A program made the position numbers and the translations under genes. From contig NZ_CP031243.1 in the NCBI RefSeq assembly GCF_003352385.1, positions 1,156,501-1,220,500 of the forward strand: a stretch of 64,000 nt of DNA. The letters are read 5' to 3'. Positions 8,266 to 17,499 of this stretch are shown piece after piece (the first letter of the stretch is position 1; each line of letters opens with the position of its first letter). This DNA is from Haemophilus haemolyticus (lineage in GTDB: Bacteria; Pseudomonadota; Gammaproteobacteria; Enterobacterales; Pasteurellaceae). The notes beneath the pieces are model-generated. The model was not told the origin of the DNA, searched no databases, and saw nothing but the letters and a program-made list of their open reading frames with translations.

Positions 8266-8814
8266 ATGAAACTAACAAAAACACTTTTTACCACCGCACT
8301 TTTCGGTGCTTCTGTATTTTCTTTTCAATCTACTGCTTGGGCAATAGAACAAAGCCAAATAATTCAACTTCAGCAGCTATATAAGCAAAAAGACCTCAAA
8401 GCGATGTTGGCAATTATTCACCCCTTGGCAGAGCAAGGTGATGCGAGCGCCCAACTTCTTTTGGGAAGTATGTATGAAAAAGGAGAAGGCGTAAAACAAG
8501 ATGGTTTTGAAGCGACGAAATGGTATCGCAAAGCGGCGAAGCAAGGACATGCAGGTGCTCAGGCTAGTTTAGGTTCGGCTTATGTTGCAGGGCGTGGCGT
8601 AAGAAAAGATTATACCGAAGCCGTGAAGTGGTTTAAGAAAGCAGCAGAAAATGGTAGTGCTGATGGTCAGCTTAAGTTAGGTCTGATGTATTTTAGTGGA
8701 CAAGGTATTCAGGAAGATAGAACACTCGCCAAAGAATGGCTTGGTAAGGCTTGTAATAATGGAGAACAAACAGGATGTATATATTACGATAAGCTAAATA
8801 GAGGGGAATGGTAA
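8266..8814 (+). CDS. Secreted Sel1-repeat protein, copy 2
   Basis: 182 residues, a paralogue of the gene at 6533. The signal peptide MKLTKTLFTTALFGASVFSF differs from copy 1 at only a few residues, and both encode an uptake sequence in the same codons. Mature domain: an extra N-terminal helix rich in Gln/Leu, three Sel1 repeats and a C-terminal CNNGEQTGC like copy 1. The two are more alike at their ends than in the middle, which suggests duplication followed by divergence or gene conversion. It closes the apparent three-gene unit. Role unknown. Confidence 0.88.
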   Translation: MKLTKTLFTTALFGASVFSFQSTAWAIEQSQIIQLQQLYKQKDLKAMLAIIHPLAEQGDASAQLLLGSMYEKGEGVKQDGFEATKWYRKAAKQGHAGAQASLGSAYVAGRGVRKDYTEAVKWFKKAAENGSADGQLKLGLMYFSGQGIQEDRTLAKEWLGKACNNGEQTGCIYYDKLNRGEW

Positions 8815-8917
8815 TAATGAAAATTGGCAATTAAAAAGAAGAGACTCATAAATAGTAAGTAAGTCACCAACACAAAGCGTCTGAGATTCTTAATCTCCTT
8901 CGCTGTCAATTTTCCTT

Positions 8918-8947
8918 AAAATCGGCTAGAATAGGCCGATTTTATTT
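8918..8947 (+). terminator. Terminator-like hairpin between Sel1 cassette and prfA
   Basis: Perfect 9-bp stem AAAATCGGC / GCCGATTTT with loop TAGAATAG, followed by TATTTTTG. It would end the Sel1 transcript. The loop also contains TAGAAT, which could serve as a -10 hexamer for prfA, so the site may do both. Confidence 0.65.
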
Positions 8948-8969
8948 TTGGCTTTAACTTTATAAAAAT

Positions 8970-10052
8970 ATGAAAGATTCTATTATTGCAAAACTTGAAA
9001 GTTTAAAAGAACGTTATGAAGAATTAGAAGCCTTGTTAGGTGATGCTTCTGTAATTAGTGATCAGGATAAATTCCGTGCGTATTCTAAAGAATATTCACA
9101 ACTTGAAGATGTGGTGAAATGTTTTAATCGTTGGAATCAGCTTAATTCTAACATTGCTGAAGCTGAGTTGATGTTAGATGATCCTGAAATGAAAGAAATG
9201 GCAGAAATAGAAATTGAAGAATCCAAAGCCGAAATTGAAGAAGTGGAGCAACAACTTCAAATTCTTTTATTACCAAAAGATCCAAATGATGAATATAACT
9301 GCTATTTAGAAATTCGTGCGGGTACGGGTGGTGATGAAGCGGGTATTTTTGCCGGTGATTTATTCCGTATGTACAGCCGTTATGCAGAAAGTAAACGCTG
9401 GCGTGTTGAAATGCTCAGCGCAAATGAAAGTGAGCAGGGTGGTTATAAAGAAGTGATCGTCAAAGTAAGCGGTGATGGCGTGTATGGTCAGTTAAAATTT
9501 GAATCAGGCGGCCACCGTGTACAACGTGTACCAAAAACTGAATCGCAAGGGCGTATCCACACGTCTGCTTGCACCGTCGCGGTAATGCCAGAATTGCCAG
9601 AATCTGAAATGCCAGAAATTAATCCAGCAGATTTACGTATTGATACTTACCGTTCATCAGGTGCAGGTGGTCAGCACGTAAACACAACGGATTCTGCGGT
9701 GCGTATTACACATATTCCAACTGGTATTGTGGTGGAATGTCAGGATGAGCGTTCACAGCACAAAAATAAAGCGAAAGCAATGTCGGTATTAGCGTCACGT
9801 ATTGTTCAAGCAGAGCAAGAACGCCAAGCTGCAGAACAAACAGATATGCGCCGTAACTTATTAGGTTCGGGCGATCGTTCTGATAAAATTCGTACATATA
9901 ATTATCCGCAAGGTCGAGTCACAGATCATCGTATCAATCTCACTATTTACCGTTTGGATGAAGTGATGAATGGTAAAATTGATGAACTGATTCAGCCGAT
10001 TATTACCGAATATCAAGCAGATCAGTTGGCGGCATTGTCTGAACAGAATTAA
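8970..10052 (+). CDS. prfA: Peptide chain release factor 1
   Basis: 360 residues. RF1 reads UAA and UAG and triggers release of the peptide. The GGQ catalytic motif lies in [10 protein letters not shown], and the start [19 protein letters not shown] is typical. The codon-recognition tripeptide is PKT (in [10 protein letters not shown]), where E. coli RF1 has PAT; the Pro and Thr that define the PxT class are kept. prmC, which methylates the GGQ glutamine, lies two genes downstream in the same direction. Confidence 0.97.
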   Translation: MKDSIIAKLESLKERYEELEALLGDASVISDQDKFRAYSKEYSQLEDVVKCFNRWNQLNSNIAEAELMLDDPEMKEMAEIEIEESKAEIEEVEQQLQILLLPKDPNDEYNCYLEIRAGTGGDEAGIFAGDLFRMYSRYAESKRWRVEMLSANESEQGGYKEVIVKVSGDGVYGQLKFESGGHRVQRVPKTESQGRIHTSACTVAVMPELPESEMPEINPADLRIDTYRSSGAGGQHVNTTDSAVRITHIPTGIVVECQDERSQHKNKAKAMSVLASRIVQAEQERQAAEQTDMRRNLLGSGDRSDKIRTYNYPQGRVTDHRINLTIYRLDEVMNGKIDELIQPIITEYQADQLAALSEQN

Positions 10053-10104
10053 TGATAGGGGCATCTGATTTCAGATGTCCTTTTTAACTTTACGGAGAAA
10101 TAAA

Positions 10105-10545
10105 ATGATTATTGAAAATCAAAAAGATGCTGAATTTTCTTCTGCTTTCAAGCCTTCTCAACCTGCTCAAGCGAGCCGTTTTAAACGTTGGCTTGCAAGT
10201 ATGATTAATGGACTTGTGCTTTGGGTGATGGTTGGTCTCGGTTTTGCGTTGGGGGATTTTGCCGGTGTAGTGGGGACGATTGTATATATAGGTTTTCAGT
10301 TATATTTTATGAAAACTTATGGCCAAACAATGGCAAAACGCTGGTTAGGCTTGCGAGTATTTAATTATCATACCAATCAACCCGTTGAATTTGGTAAATA
10401 CATCGGCCGTGAGATTATTGATATTTTATTGGCGTGGACGAGTTTCTTATTGATTATTAGCGGTATTGTTGCACTTGTGCGCGATGATCGTCGTTCTTTA
10501 ACTGATTTATTGGCTGGCACGATTGTGTTAAAAGATGAAAAATAA
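10105..10545 (+). CDS. RDD family membrane protein
   Basis: 146 residues with an R..D..D-type domain: FKRWLASMINGLVL at the first membrane segment, a second segment near VGTIVYIGFQLYF, and a third near DILLAWTSFLLIISG. The ATG at 10105 is chosen because TACGGAGA precedes it; the in-frame start at 10075 lies against the prfA end. Its stop overlaps the prmC start by one base (TAATG), so it lies within the prfA-prmC transcription unit. Function unknown; RDD proteins have been linked to ion exchange. Confidence 0.85.
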   Translation: MIIENQKDAEFSSAFKPSQPAQASRFKRWLASMINGLVLWVMVGLGFALGDFAGVVGTIVYIGFQLYFMKTYGQTMAKRWLGLRVFNYHTNQPVEFGKYIGREIIDILLAWTSFLLIISGIVALVRDDRRSLTDLLAGTIVLKDEK

Positions 10546-11423
10546 TGAATTATAAAGAATGGCTAGCACAAGCAATGGCGGATTTAGCACAAAAAAATCC
10601 CACTGAAAATAGTAAAATTGATGCACTTGTGCTTCTTCAACATGTTACTGGCAAATCGCGTACGCAAATCCTTGCTTTTGATGATACCGAGATTGATGAA
10701 AAAGTGCGGTTAAAATTGACCGCACTTTTAGATCGTCGTCTAAAAGGCGAACCTATTGCTTATATTCTTGGCGAAAAAGAATTTTGGTCGTTGCCGCTAA
10801 ATGTCTCAAAAGGCACATTGATTCCAAGACCAGATACTGAAATTTTAGTGGAAAAGGCATTACAAATTGCCTTAGAAAAATTACAAGAAAATCCACCGCA
10901 CTTTCGTATTCTTGATCTCGGCACAGGCACAGGCGCTATCGCGTTAGCATTAGCATCAGAGCTTTCCTCTATTTGTCAAAAACAACAGATTTCATTAGAA
11001 ATCATTGGTGTTGATCTTATGCCCGATGTTGTGGCGTTAGCCCAATCTAATGCAGAAAGAAATCAGCTAAATGTAAAATTTTTACAGAGCAGTTGGTTTG
11101 AAAATATAACAGGGAAGTTTGATCTTATCGTCAGCAACCCGCCTTATATTGATGCGCAAGATGAACATTTGCATCAAGGCGATGTGCGTTTTGAACCCCT
11201 TTCTGCATTAGTTGCTAATGATGCGGGGTATGCTGATTTACGTCATATTATTGAATCATCGCCGAATTATTTGAATTCTAATGGTGCATTATTGCTTGAA
11301 CACGGATGGCAACAAGGCGAAAAAGTGCGGTCAATTTTCCTAGAAAATCATTGGGAAATGGTTGAAACCGTGCGTGATTATGGCGACAATGAGCGCGTCA
11401 CTTTAGGTTTTTGGAAGAAGTAA
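10545..11423 (+). CDS. prmC: Release factor glutamine methyltransferase
   Basis: 292 residues. PrmC (HemK) methylates the GGQ glutamine of RF1 and RF2. The SAM site is ILDLGTGTGAIALAL, the catalytic NPPY lies in IVSNPPYID, and an N-terminal helical domain binds the release factor. An uptake-sequence inverted pair lies within codons near 10690-10730. The start overlaps the upstream stop, and its own stop overlaps the next ATG, so translation is coupled on both sides. Confidence 0.96.
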   Translation: MNYKEWLAQAMADLAQKNPTENSKIDALVLLQHVTGKSRTQILAFDDTEIDEKVRLKLTALLDRRLKGEPIAYILGEKEFWSLPLNVSKGTLIPRPDTEILVEKALQIALEKLQENPPHFRILDLGTGTGAIALALASELSSICQKQQISLEIIGVDLMPDVVALAQSNAERNQLNVKFLQSSWFENITGKFDLIVSNPPYIDAQDEHLHQGDVRFEPLSALVANDAGYADLRHIIESSPNYLNSNGALLLEHGWQQGEKVRSIFLENHWEMVETVRDYGDNERVTLGFWKK

Positions 11424-12226
11424 TGAAATATTATCGACGTGCGTTATACGATCAATTTGTGCATTTTTATAATACCATCTCAGATGATGGCACATCAGAA
11501 GCGCAACTTCGGGGAAAAATCGGTGGGCTTGTACGTCGAGCGCGTAAAGAAATTTCGCCAGATTGGCCGAAAGAAGAGCAGATTCATCAGTTACTACAGC
11601 TATTTTATGGTGATTGGGGCTTTCATTGCGATCCAGAAGATTATTTTTATGCTCGCAATTTATATTTGCCTTATGTGTTTCAAAATCGCCAAGGTATGCC
11701 AGTGACGCTTGGGGCGATAGTGCTTTATTTAGCTGACGTATTAGATTTACCGATTTATCCAGTAAATTTCCCAACACAACTCATTTTACGTGCCGAAGTA
11801 AGAGATGAAGTGGCTTTTATTGATCCTTGGGATGGCACTTATATATCGCAAGAAAAATTACAGCAACTTTATGAAGGGGCATTTGGCTTTGGTGTGCAAA
11901 TTCAACCGGAAGAACTTGATAGAGCCGATCTTTCGTTGCTTTATTCTCGTTTTGAGCAACTGGCGAAGAATGCGCTCATCCGCGAAGAGCATAACGACAT
12001 GGCATACCGTTATATTGAGAATTTATTGATTGGTAATGATGAAGATCCTTATCACATCCGTGATCGCGGTTTAGTTTTAGCTCAGATGGGCGCTTACCCT
12101 TCAGCATTGAAAGATCTAGAATTTTTTGTGGAACGTTGTCCGGAAGACCCAACTGCGGCTTTAATCCGAACTCAACTTTTAGAACTTAAGGGCGAGATTG
12201 ATAAAGATTCTTTTGCCCTCCATTGA
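11423..12226 (+). CDS. SirB1-family protein (transglutaminase-like plus TPR)
   Basis: 267 residues started at the ATG that overlaps the prmC stop; an in-frame ATG at 11411 lies inside prmC. The central part (YARNLYLPYVFQNRQGMPVTLG, followed by PVNFPTQLILRAE) matches the transglutaminase-like SirB1 domain, and the C-terminus has TPR-like helices. Its position after prfA/prmC and before kdsA matches the conserved gammaproteobacterial order. Biochemical role unknown. Confidence 0.85.
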   Translation: MKYYRRALYDQFVHFYNTISDDGTSEAQLRGKIGGLVRRARKEISPDWPKEEQIHQLLQLFYGDWGFHCDPEDYFYARNLYLPYVFQNRQGMPVTLGAIVLYLADVLDLPIYPVNFPTQLILRAEVRDEVAFIDPWDGTYISQEKLQQLYEGAFGFGVQIQPEELDRADLSLLYSRFEQLAKNALIREEHNDMAYRYIENLLIGNDEDPYHIRDRGLVLAQMGAYPSALKDLEFFVERCPEDPTAALIRTQLLELKGEIDKDSFALH

Positions 12227-12231
12227 TTTAA

Positions 12232-13095
<864 letters not shown>

Positions 13096-13110
13096 TAAAA
13101 TATTTAAGCA

Positions 13111-13140
13111 AAAGTGCGGTTAATTTTGACCGCACTTTGA
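13111..13140 (+). terminator. Uptake-sequence inverted pair (terminator) after kdsA
   Basis: AAAGTGCGGT and its complement ACCGCACTTT form a 10-bp stem with a 9-base loop, 16 bp after kdsA. The IS copy begins 3 bp later, so the terminator's T run has been separated from the stem by the insertion. Confidence 0.75.
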
Positions 13141-13182
13141 TCTGCACCCCAAAACCTGGGCACCTACTTTGAGGTGCAGAGT

Positions 13183-13557
13183 ATGTCCTACTCTTATCAA
13201 TTTCGTTTGAAAATTATAACACTCATTACCGAACAGGATTATGGTATCCGTGAGGTGGCTAAACTTCATAAAATTTCCCACGTTCTCGTCATTTATTGGC
13301 TAAAAGCATTTCGGGAAAGAGGGCTTGATGGCGTAAAATCGCCTCATACAACCCTTCAACCACCGAAAATAGTGAAGTCAAAGATGAAAAAGAAAGACAT
13401 TGAAATTCCAGAAACTACAGACTTTTCACCTAAAGCGTTTAAAAAGTTACAACGAGAGCTCGTCTTGGCTCGTGCGGAGATTGCTTATCTAAAGGAGTTG
13501 GAGGCGCTCGACCGTCAAAAACAACGACAGAAAAAAGAAAAATCATTGAAAGATTGA
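13183..13557 (+). CDS. IS3-family transposase OrfA (helix-turn-helix)
   Basis: 124 residues with an N-terminal helix-turn-helix (MSYSYQFRLKIITLITEQDY, then GIREVAKLHKISHVLVIYWL) and a Lys/Glu-rich coiled-coil end. It appears intact. OrfA normally binds the IS ends and is joined to OrfB by -1 frameshifting; the A-rich run near 13531-13542 followed by orfB in the -1 frame fits this. Without a working OrfB it can at most act as an inhibitor. Confidence 0.8.
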   Translation: MSYSYQFRLKIITLITEQDYGIREVAKLHKISHVLVIYWLKAFRERGLDGVKSPHTTLQPPKIVKSKMKKKDIEIPETTDFSPKAFKKLQRELVLARAEIAYLKELEALDRQKQRQKKEKSLKD

Positions 13558-14265
13558 AGCTGGACCACGCGTTAAATTATTTACTTCATGTGGCTAAAAT
13601 GCCTCGCTCAAGCTTTTACTATAAAGAGATTAAGCGAAATTATCACGAGGTAAAAGAGGCTATCTTATCGCTGTATAAAAAGAACAGAAAGAGAGATGGT
13701 TATCGCCCCATGACGTTTAAATTACTCCCATAAAACGGTGTTAAAGCTAATGAACGAGTTAGGTATTCATTCCATTTTACGCAAGAAAAGACATGGAAAA
13801 CGAGGAAAAACATCGCATATTGCCCCGAATTTGCTGAATCGTGATTTTACAGCAACGGCACTCAATCAAAAATGGGTAATGGATGTAACGGAATTTCAGG
13901 TTGGGCAAGAAAAGCTTTATTTTTCAGCGTTGATGGACTTGGCTAACCGAGAAGTGATTGCCTATAACTTTTCAACACTCCCCAAATTTTCATTGGTGAA
14001 AAAGATGTTAGCACAAGGACTTAGTCGGCTTAAACCGACAGAATGCCCGATTATTCATAGCGACCAAGGCGTATTGTATGGCTCGGTGGAATGGGTAAAG
14101 ATGTTGGAGGGTAAAGAGGTACAAAGTATGAGTCGCTGAGGAAATTGCTACGATAATGCGGTGATTGAAAGCTTTTTTGCAATATTAAAATCAGAGTGCT
14201 TTTACTCTCGGACTTATCATTCAATTGCTGAATTACAGGCTGAAATTGAAGAATATTTAAGTTAA
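13542..14265 (+). pseudogene. Broken IS3-family transposase OrfB
   Basis: The frame opens with KIIERLKLDHALNYLLHVAK and SSFYYKEIKR, typical of OrfB, then hits TAA at 13731-13733 after MTFKLLP. The sequence resumes in another frame with HKTVLKLMNELG, so a small deletion removed several residues. The DDE domain follows (WVMDVTEF, HSDQG). An Arg codon is now TGA at 14137-14139, before GNCYDNAVIESFF with the catalytic Glu. The end jumps from EEYL to S-stop, deleting the usual YYNQKR C-terminus. Confidence 0.85.
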
Positions 14266-14381
14266 CTAACCTGTCCAACTTTTTTTGGGGGGGGCAGATC
14301 GCTTTTTCCGTTAATTTTTACTTTATCCAACAGCGCTGTATAATGTCTCGCTTTTGAATATAAACGATATGGGGAAAGCTC

Positions 14382-16337
14382 ATGATTAAAACCGATACCT
14401 TACCGCAATTTTTGCGAAACAAAGTGGCGGAAAACGATGCCTTTGGTCTTGTGGAAGGGCTGTGTCAATTATTACGTAGTAGCCCTACAGAAAAAATTTC
14501 TCCAACCTTGCACTTGTTTAAGTTTATCCTAAAGAACGATAAAGAATTAGGCTGTTCTGTTTCGAAATTATTATCTGGTTGGTTATGTGGTTTGCGCCTT
14601 TATCCCTTGTTTATTAGTAGCGGTATTCTTACACGTGGCGGTTTTGGACAGGAAATGAAAACGCGTATTTATGAGCGTTTTAACCCCTCTTTTAAAGATA
14701 TTAATGATTTACGTGATATTTTTTATTTATTGTTTAGCGATAAAAATGATGCTCGCTGGATTGATGCCGTCCCATTAAAAACGTGGCGAGGCGTATTTGG
14801 CGTTTTAACCCGTTATACAGAACAAAAAGATCGGGAACGTTTAAAAAATCATATTGAAAGTGAAGGGCTATTTGCCATAGAGATGCTTTCAATTTGGATT
14901 GCAGCTGAAGATATGGATCCTGAGCTGATGCGAATGGAACCCTCTCTGTTAAATGCTGATTCACCTTTTGTTGCTTTACACCATGAGGTGGTTGATTGGG
15001 TAGCGGCGCGTCGCCAATCAATAGATTTTGATGATAGCCATTTACAGGTAATGTTTGATCAATGTAAGGCATTGATTATTGGCTTACAGAAACGTGGGGC
15101 AGTAGTGGGGTCTTCCTTAAATACAGCGTATTTATTAGAACGTCTTTCCCAGACTTTAGAACGATTAGAAACCTTGATGGCGATTTTTGTTTCAAATCAC
15201 TATTTACCACGACGAATATTGTTATTAAGCGGCTGTTTTGCCCGCACAGCAGCAGAAAAACATAGCATCACCCGATTATGGAAACAAAGCTCAAGATTAA
15301 TTTCACGTAGCATTACCCAAAATGCGGGCGATCATGGCGAGCATTACATTACGCGAGATAAAAAAGAGTACTGGGCAATGTTTTATTCTGCCGCGGGTGG
15401 TGGTGTATTGATTGCACTAATGGCGTTATTTAAAACCTATTTAGGCAGCATTATTGATGATAAAGTCTGGAAAGGTCTTGCCGAAGGTTTAAATTACGGC
15501 TTCGGTTTTATGGTGATCTTTATGTTGCATTTCACGGTTGCAACCAAACAGCCAGCCATGACAGCTGCTCGTTTTGCTGAGGCAGTAGAGAAAAATCCAC
15601 AAGGCAAAACATTAAATATGAAATTAGCCCAGTTATTAGTGGATGTATTTCGTTCCCAAAGCGTGGCCGTTTTAGGCAATGTAGTAGTTGCTATGGGATT
15701 AGCGGCATTAATTGCTTTTGTTTATCAACATCAAACAGGTGAGCCATTGATGAATTCAGAGAAAATAGCCTATCAATTACACCGTATTGATCCTTTAGAT
15801 GGTTCTTTATGGTTCGCAGCTATTGCAGGTGTATGGTTATTCTGCTCCGGAATTATTTCTGGCTATTTTGATAATCGTAGCAATTATTTGAATATGCGCA
15901 TGCGTTTAGCACAACATCCATTATTGAAAAAATTAATGTCTGAGAAATCTCGCGTTAAATTTGCTAATTATATGCATGAGAATTATGGCTCGCTTATCGG
16001 TAACCTTTGCTTTGGTATGCTGCTTGGTATTACGGGTGTGGTGGGTTACTTAACGCATCTTCCGTTAGATATTCGTCATGTGGCATTTTCATCTGCGAAT
16101 GTCGGCTATATTGCTGTGAGCGGACAATTCACCTATTCATTGCTTTTACAGTGCATTGGTTTTGTATTGTTGATTGGTTTAGTGAATTTAGTTGTCAGTT
16201 TTTCATTAACGCTTTGGGTTGCACTACGTTCTTTGAATGCGGAAATTGATAGCTGGTGGGCAATTTGGCATGAAGTTTGTCAAATTGTGAGAAAACGTCC
16301 ATTAAGCTTATTTCTTCCTGTTCAATTAGATAAATAA
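14382..16337 (+). CDS. Gcr/SpecificRecomb-family large membrane protein
   Basis: 651 residues resembling the family annotated as site-specific recombinase Gcr (COG4389). I see no tyrosine or serine recombinase catalytic motif. Instead the N-terminal 320 residues are soluble and helical (SKLLSGWLCGLRLYP; LSGCFARTAAEKHSITRLW), and the C-terminal half has about six membrane segments (from MFYSAAGGGVLIALMALF to LLIGLVNLVVSFSL). The family name rests on weak evidence, so a membrane role is as likely. The gene sits alone between two relics of the same IS, unlike its housekeeping neighbours. A Shine-Dalgarno GGGGAAAG precedes the ATG. Confidence 0.75.
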   Translation: MIKTDTLPQFLRNKVAENDAFGLVEGLCQLLRSSPTEKISPTLHLFKFILKNDKELGCSVSKLLSGWLCGLRLYPLFISSGILTRGGFGQEMKTRIYERFNPSFKDINDLRDIFYLLFSDKNDARWIDAVPLKTWRGVFGVLTRYTEQKDRERLKNHIESEGLFAIEMLSIWIAAEDMDPELMRMEPSLLNADSPFVALHHEVVDWVAARRQSIDFDDSHLQVMFDQCKALIIGLQKRGAVVGSSLNTAYLLERLSQTLERLETLMAIFVSNHYLPRRILLLSGCFARTAAEKHSITRLWKQSSRLISRSITQNAGDHGEHYITRDKKEYWAMFYSAAGGGVLIALMALFKTYLGSIIDDKVWKGLAEGLNYGFGFMVIFMLHFTVATKQPAMTAARFAEAVEKNPQGKTLNMKLAQLLVDVFRSQSVAVLGNVVVAMGLAALIAFVYQHQTGEPLMNSEKIAYQLHRIDPLDGSLWFAAIAGVWLFCSGIISGYFDNRSNYLNMRMRLAQHPLLKKLMSEKSRVKFANYMHENYGSLIGNLCFGMLLGITGVVGYLTHLPLDIRHVAFSSANVGYIAVSGQFTYSLLLQCIGFVLLIGLVNLVVSFSLTLWVALRSLNAEIDSWWAIWHEVCQIVRKRPLSLFLPVQLDK

Positions 16338-16352
16338 TCGGCTTAAGTGATC

Positions 16353-16523
16353 TGCACCCCACTCTCGGACTTATCACTAAATCGCTGAATTACAGGCTGA
16401 AATTGAAGAATATTTAGTGTATTACAACCAAAAACGAATTAAACTTGCTTTCAAAGGATTGAGCCCAGTGCAATACCGAGCTCAATATTTAAGTTAACTA
16501 ACCTGTCCAACTTTTGGGGGGCA
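16353..16523 (+). mobile_element. 171-bp internally deleted IS3 relic (copy 2)
   Basis: Left end TGCACCCC is joined directly to the last part of orfB (SRTYH, a stop, then IAELQAEIEEYLVYYNQKR and KGLSPVQYRAQYLS) and the right end TTTTGGGGGGCA. GATC flanks both ends (16349-16352, 16524-16527). It keeps the orfB C-terminus that copy 1 has lost but lacks everything else. The right end is 28 bp before the next start codon. It is MITE-like in form. Confidence 0.88.
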
Positions 16524-16551
16524 GATCACTTTGTATATAAAAGTAGAAATG

Positions 16552-17499
16552 ATGAATATCGTCTTTTTAGATAGTACGGCTATCCCGAAACATATCCCTA
16601 TTCCTCGTCCAAGCTTTGTGCATACTTGGACTGAATATGAGCATACTTCTTCTGCAGAAACGATTGAACGAGCGAAAGATGCTGATATTGTTATTACGAG
16701 CAAAGTCATTTTTGATCGAGAAACGTTAAAACAATTACCTAAATTAAAGTTAATTGCGATCACTGCAACCGGTACAAATAATGTTGATCTTGTGGCTGCC
16801 GAAGAAATGGGAATCGCCGTGCGTAATGTGACAGGTTATTCCAGAACAACCGTGCCAGAACACGTAATCGGTCTGATTTTTTCTTTAAAACACAGCTTTG
16901 CAGGTTGGTTACGCGATCAATCGGAAGCAAAATGGCCTAAAAGCAAACAATTTTGTTATTTTGATTACCCAATTACAGATGTGCGCGGTTCAACATTAGG
17001 CGTATTTGGTAAAGGTTGCTTAGGGACAGAAGTGGGGCGTTTGGCTAATGCCGTGGGAATGAAAGTGCTTTATGCAGAACATAAAGATGCCACTGTTTGC
17101 CGTGAAGGTTATACGCCCTTTGAGGAAGTATTAAGACAAGCGGATATTGTGACGTTGCATTGTCCATTAACCGAAACAACCAAGAATTTAATTAATACAG
17201 ACACTTTATCCAAAATGAAAAAAGGTGCATTTTTGATTAATACAGGGCGTGGGCCTTTGATTGATGAACTTGCATTAGTTGATGCGTTAAAAACGGGGCA
17301 TTTAGGCGGAGCAGCTTTGGATGTAATGGTAAAAGAGCCACCAGAAAAAGATAATCCGTTAATTTTAGCTGCAAAAACGATGCCTAATTTAATTATCACC
17401 CCGCATATTGCTTGGGCGAGTGATAGTGCAGTGACAACATTAGTTGGAAAAGTAATGAAAAACATCGAAGAATTTGTACAACAATTAAATCAAAAATAA
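16552..17499 (+). CDS. D-isomer-specific 2-hydroxyacid dehydrogenase (HprA-like)
   Basis: 315 residues from the ATG at 16552 (16549 also possible). NAD-binding motif VFGKGCLGTEVGRLA; catalytic Arg in NTGRGPLID, Glu in VKEPPEKDNP and His in TPHIAWAS. These point to reduction of a 2-keto acid such as hydroxypyruvate or glyoxylate; the substrate cannot be read from sequence. The IS relic ends 28 bp before the start, so the native promoter region has been altered. Its stop overlaps the lolC start (TAATG). Confidence 0.9.
   Translation: MNIVFLDSTAIPKHIPIPRPSFVHTWTEYEHTSSAETIERAKDADIVITSKVIFDRETLKQLPKLKLIAITATGTNNVDLVAAEEMGIAVRNVTGYSRTTVPEHVIGLIFSLKHSFAGWLRDQSEAKWPKSKQFCYFDYPITDVRGSTLGVFGKGCLGTEVGRLANAVGMKVLYAEHKDATVCREGYTPFEEVLRQADIVTLHCPLTETTKNLINTDTLSKMKKGAFLINTGRGPLIDELALVDALKTGHLGGAALDVMVKEPPEKDNPLILAAKTMPNLIITPHIAWASDSAVTTLVGKVMKNIEEFVQQLNQK

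Larger units (their letters stand above)
13143..14296 (+). mobile_element. IS3-family element, degenerate copy 1
   Basis: About 1154 bp with imperfect terminal repeats: left TGCACCCCAAAA, right TTTTTTTGGGGGGGGCA. The tetranucleotide GATC lies outside each end (13139-13142 and 14297-14300), either a target duplication or part of the target motif. It contains orfA, a broken orfB, and a 75-bp 3' deletion relative to the remnant at 16353. Orientation is plus. No functional transposase can be made. Confidence 0.88.

Noticed and set aside
14382..16337. Active site-specific recombinase
   Set aside because: No Arg-His-Arg-Tyr or serine-recombinase motif is visible; the protein is largely membrane-embedded, so the family name is not taken as function.
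13143..16523. Composite transposon carrying the Gcr gene
   Set aside because: Each relic has its own pair of GATC flanks, which fits two separate insertions; both are also too damaged to move.
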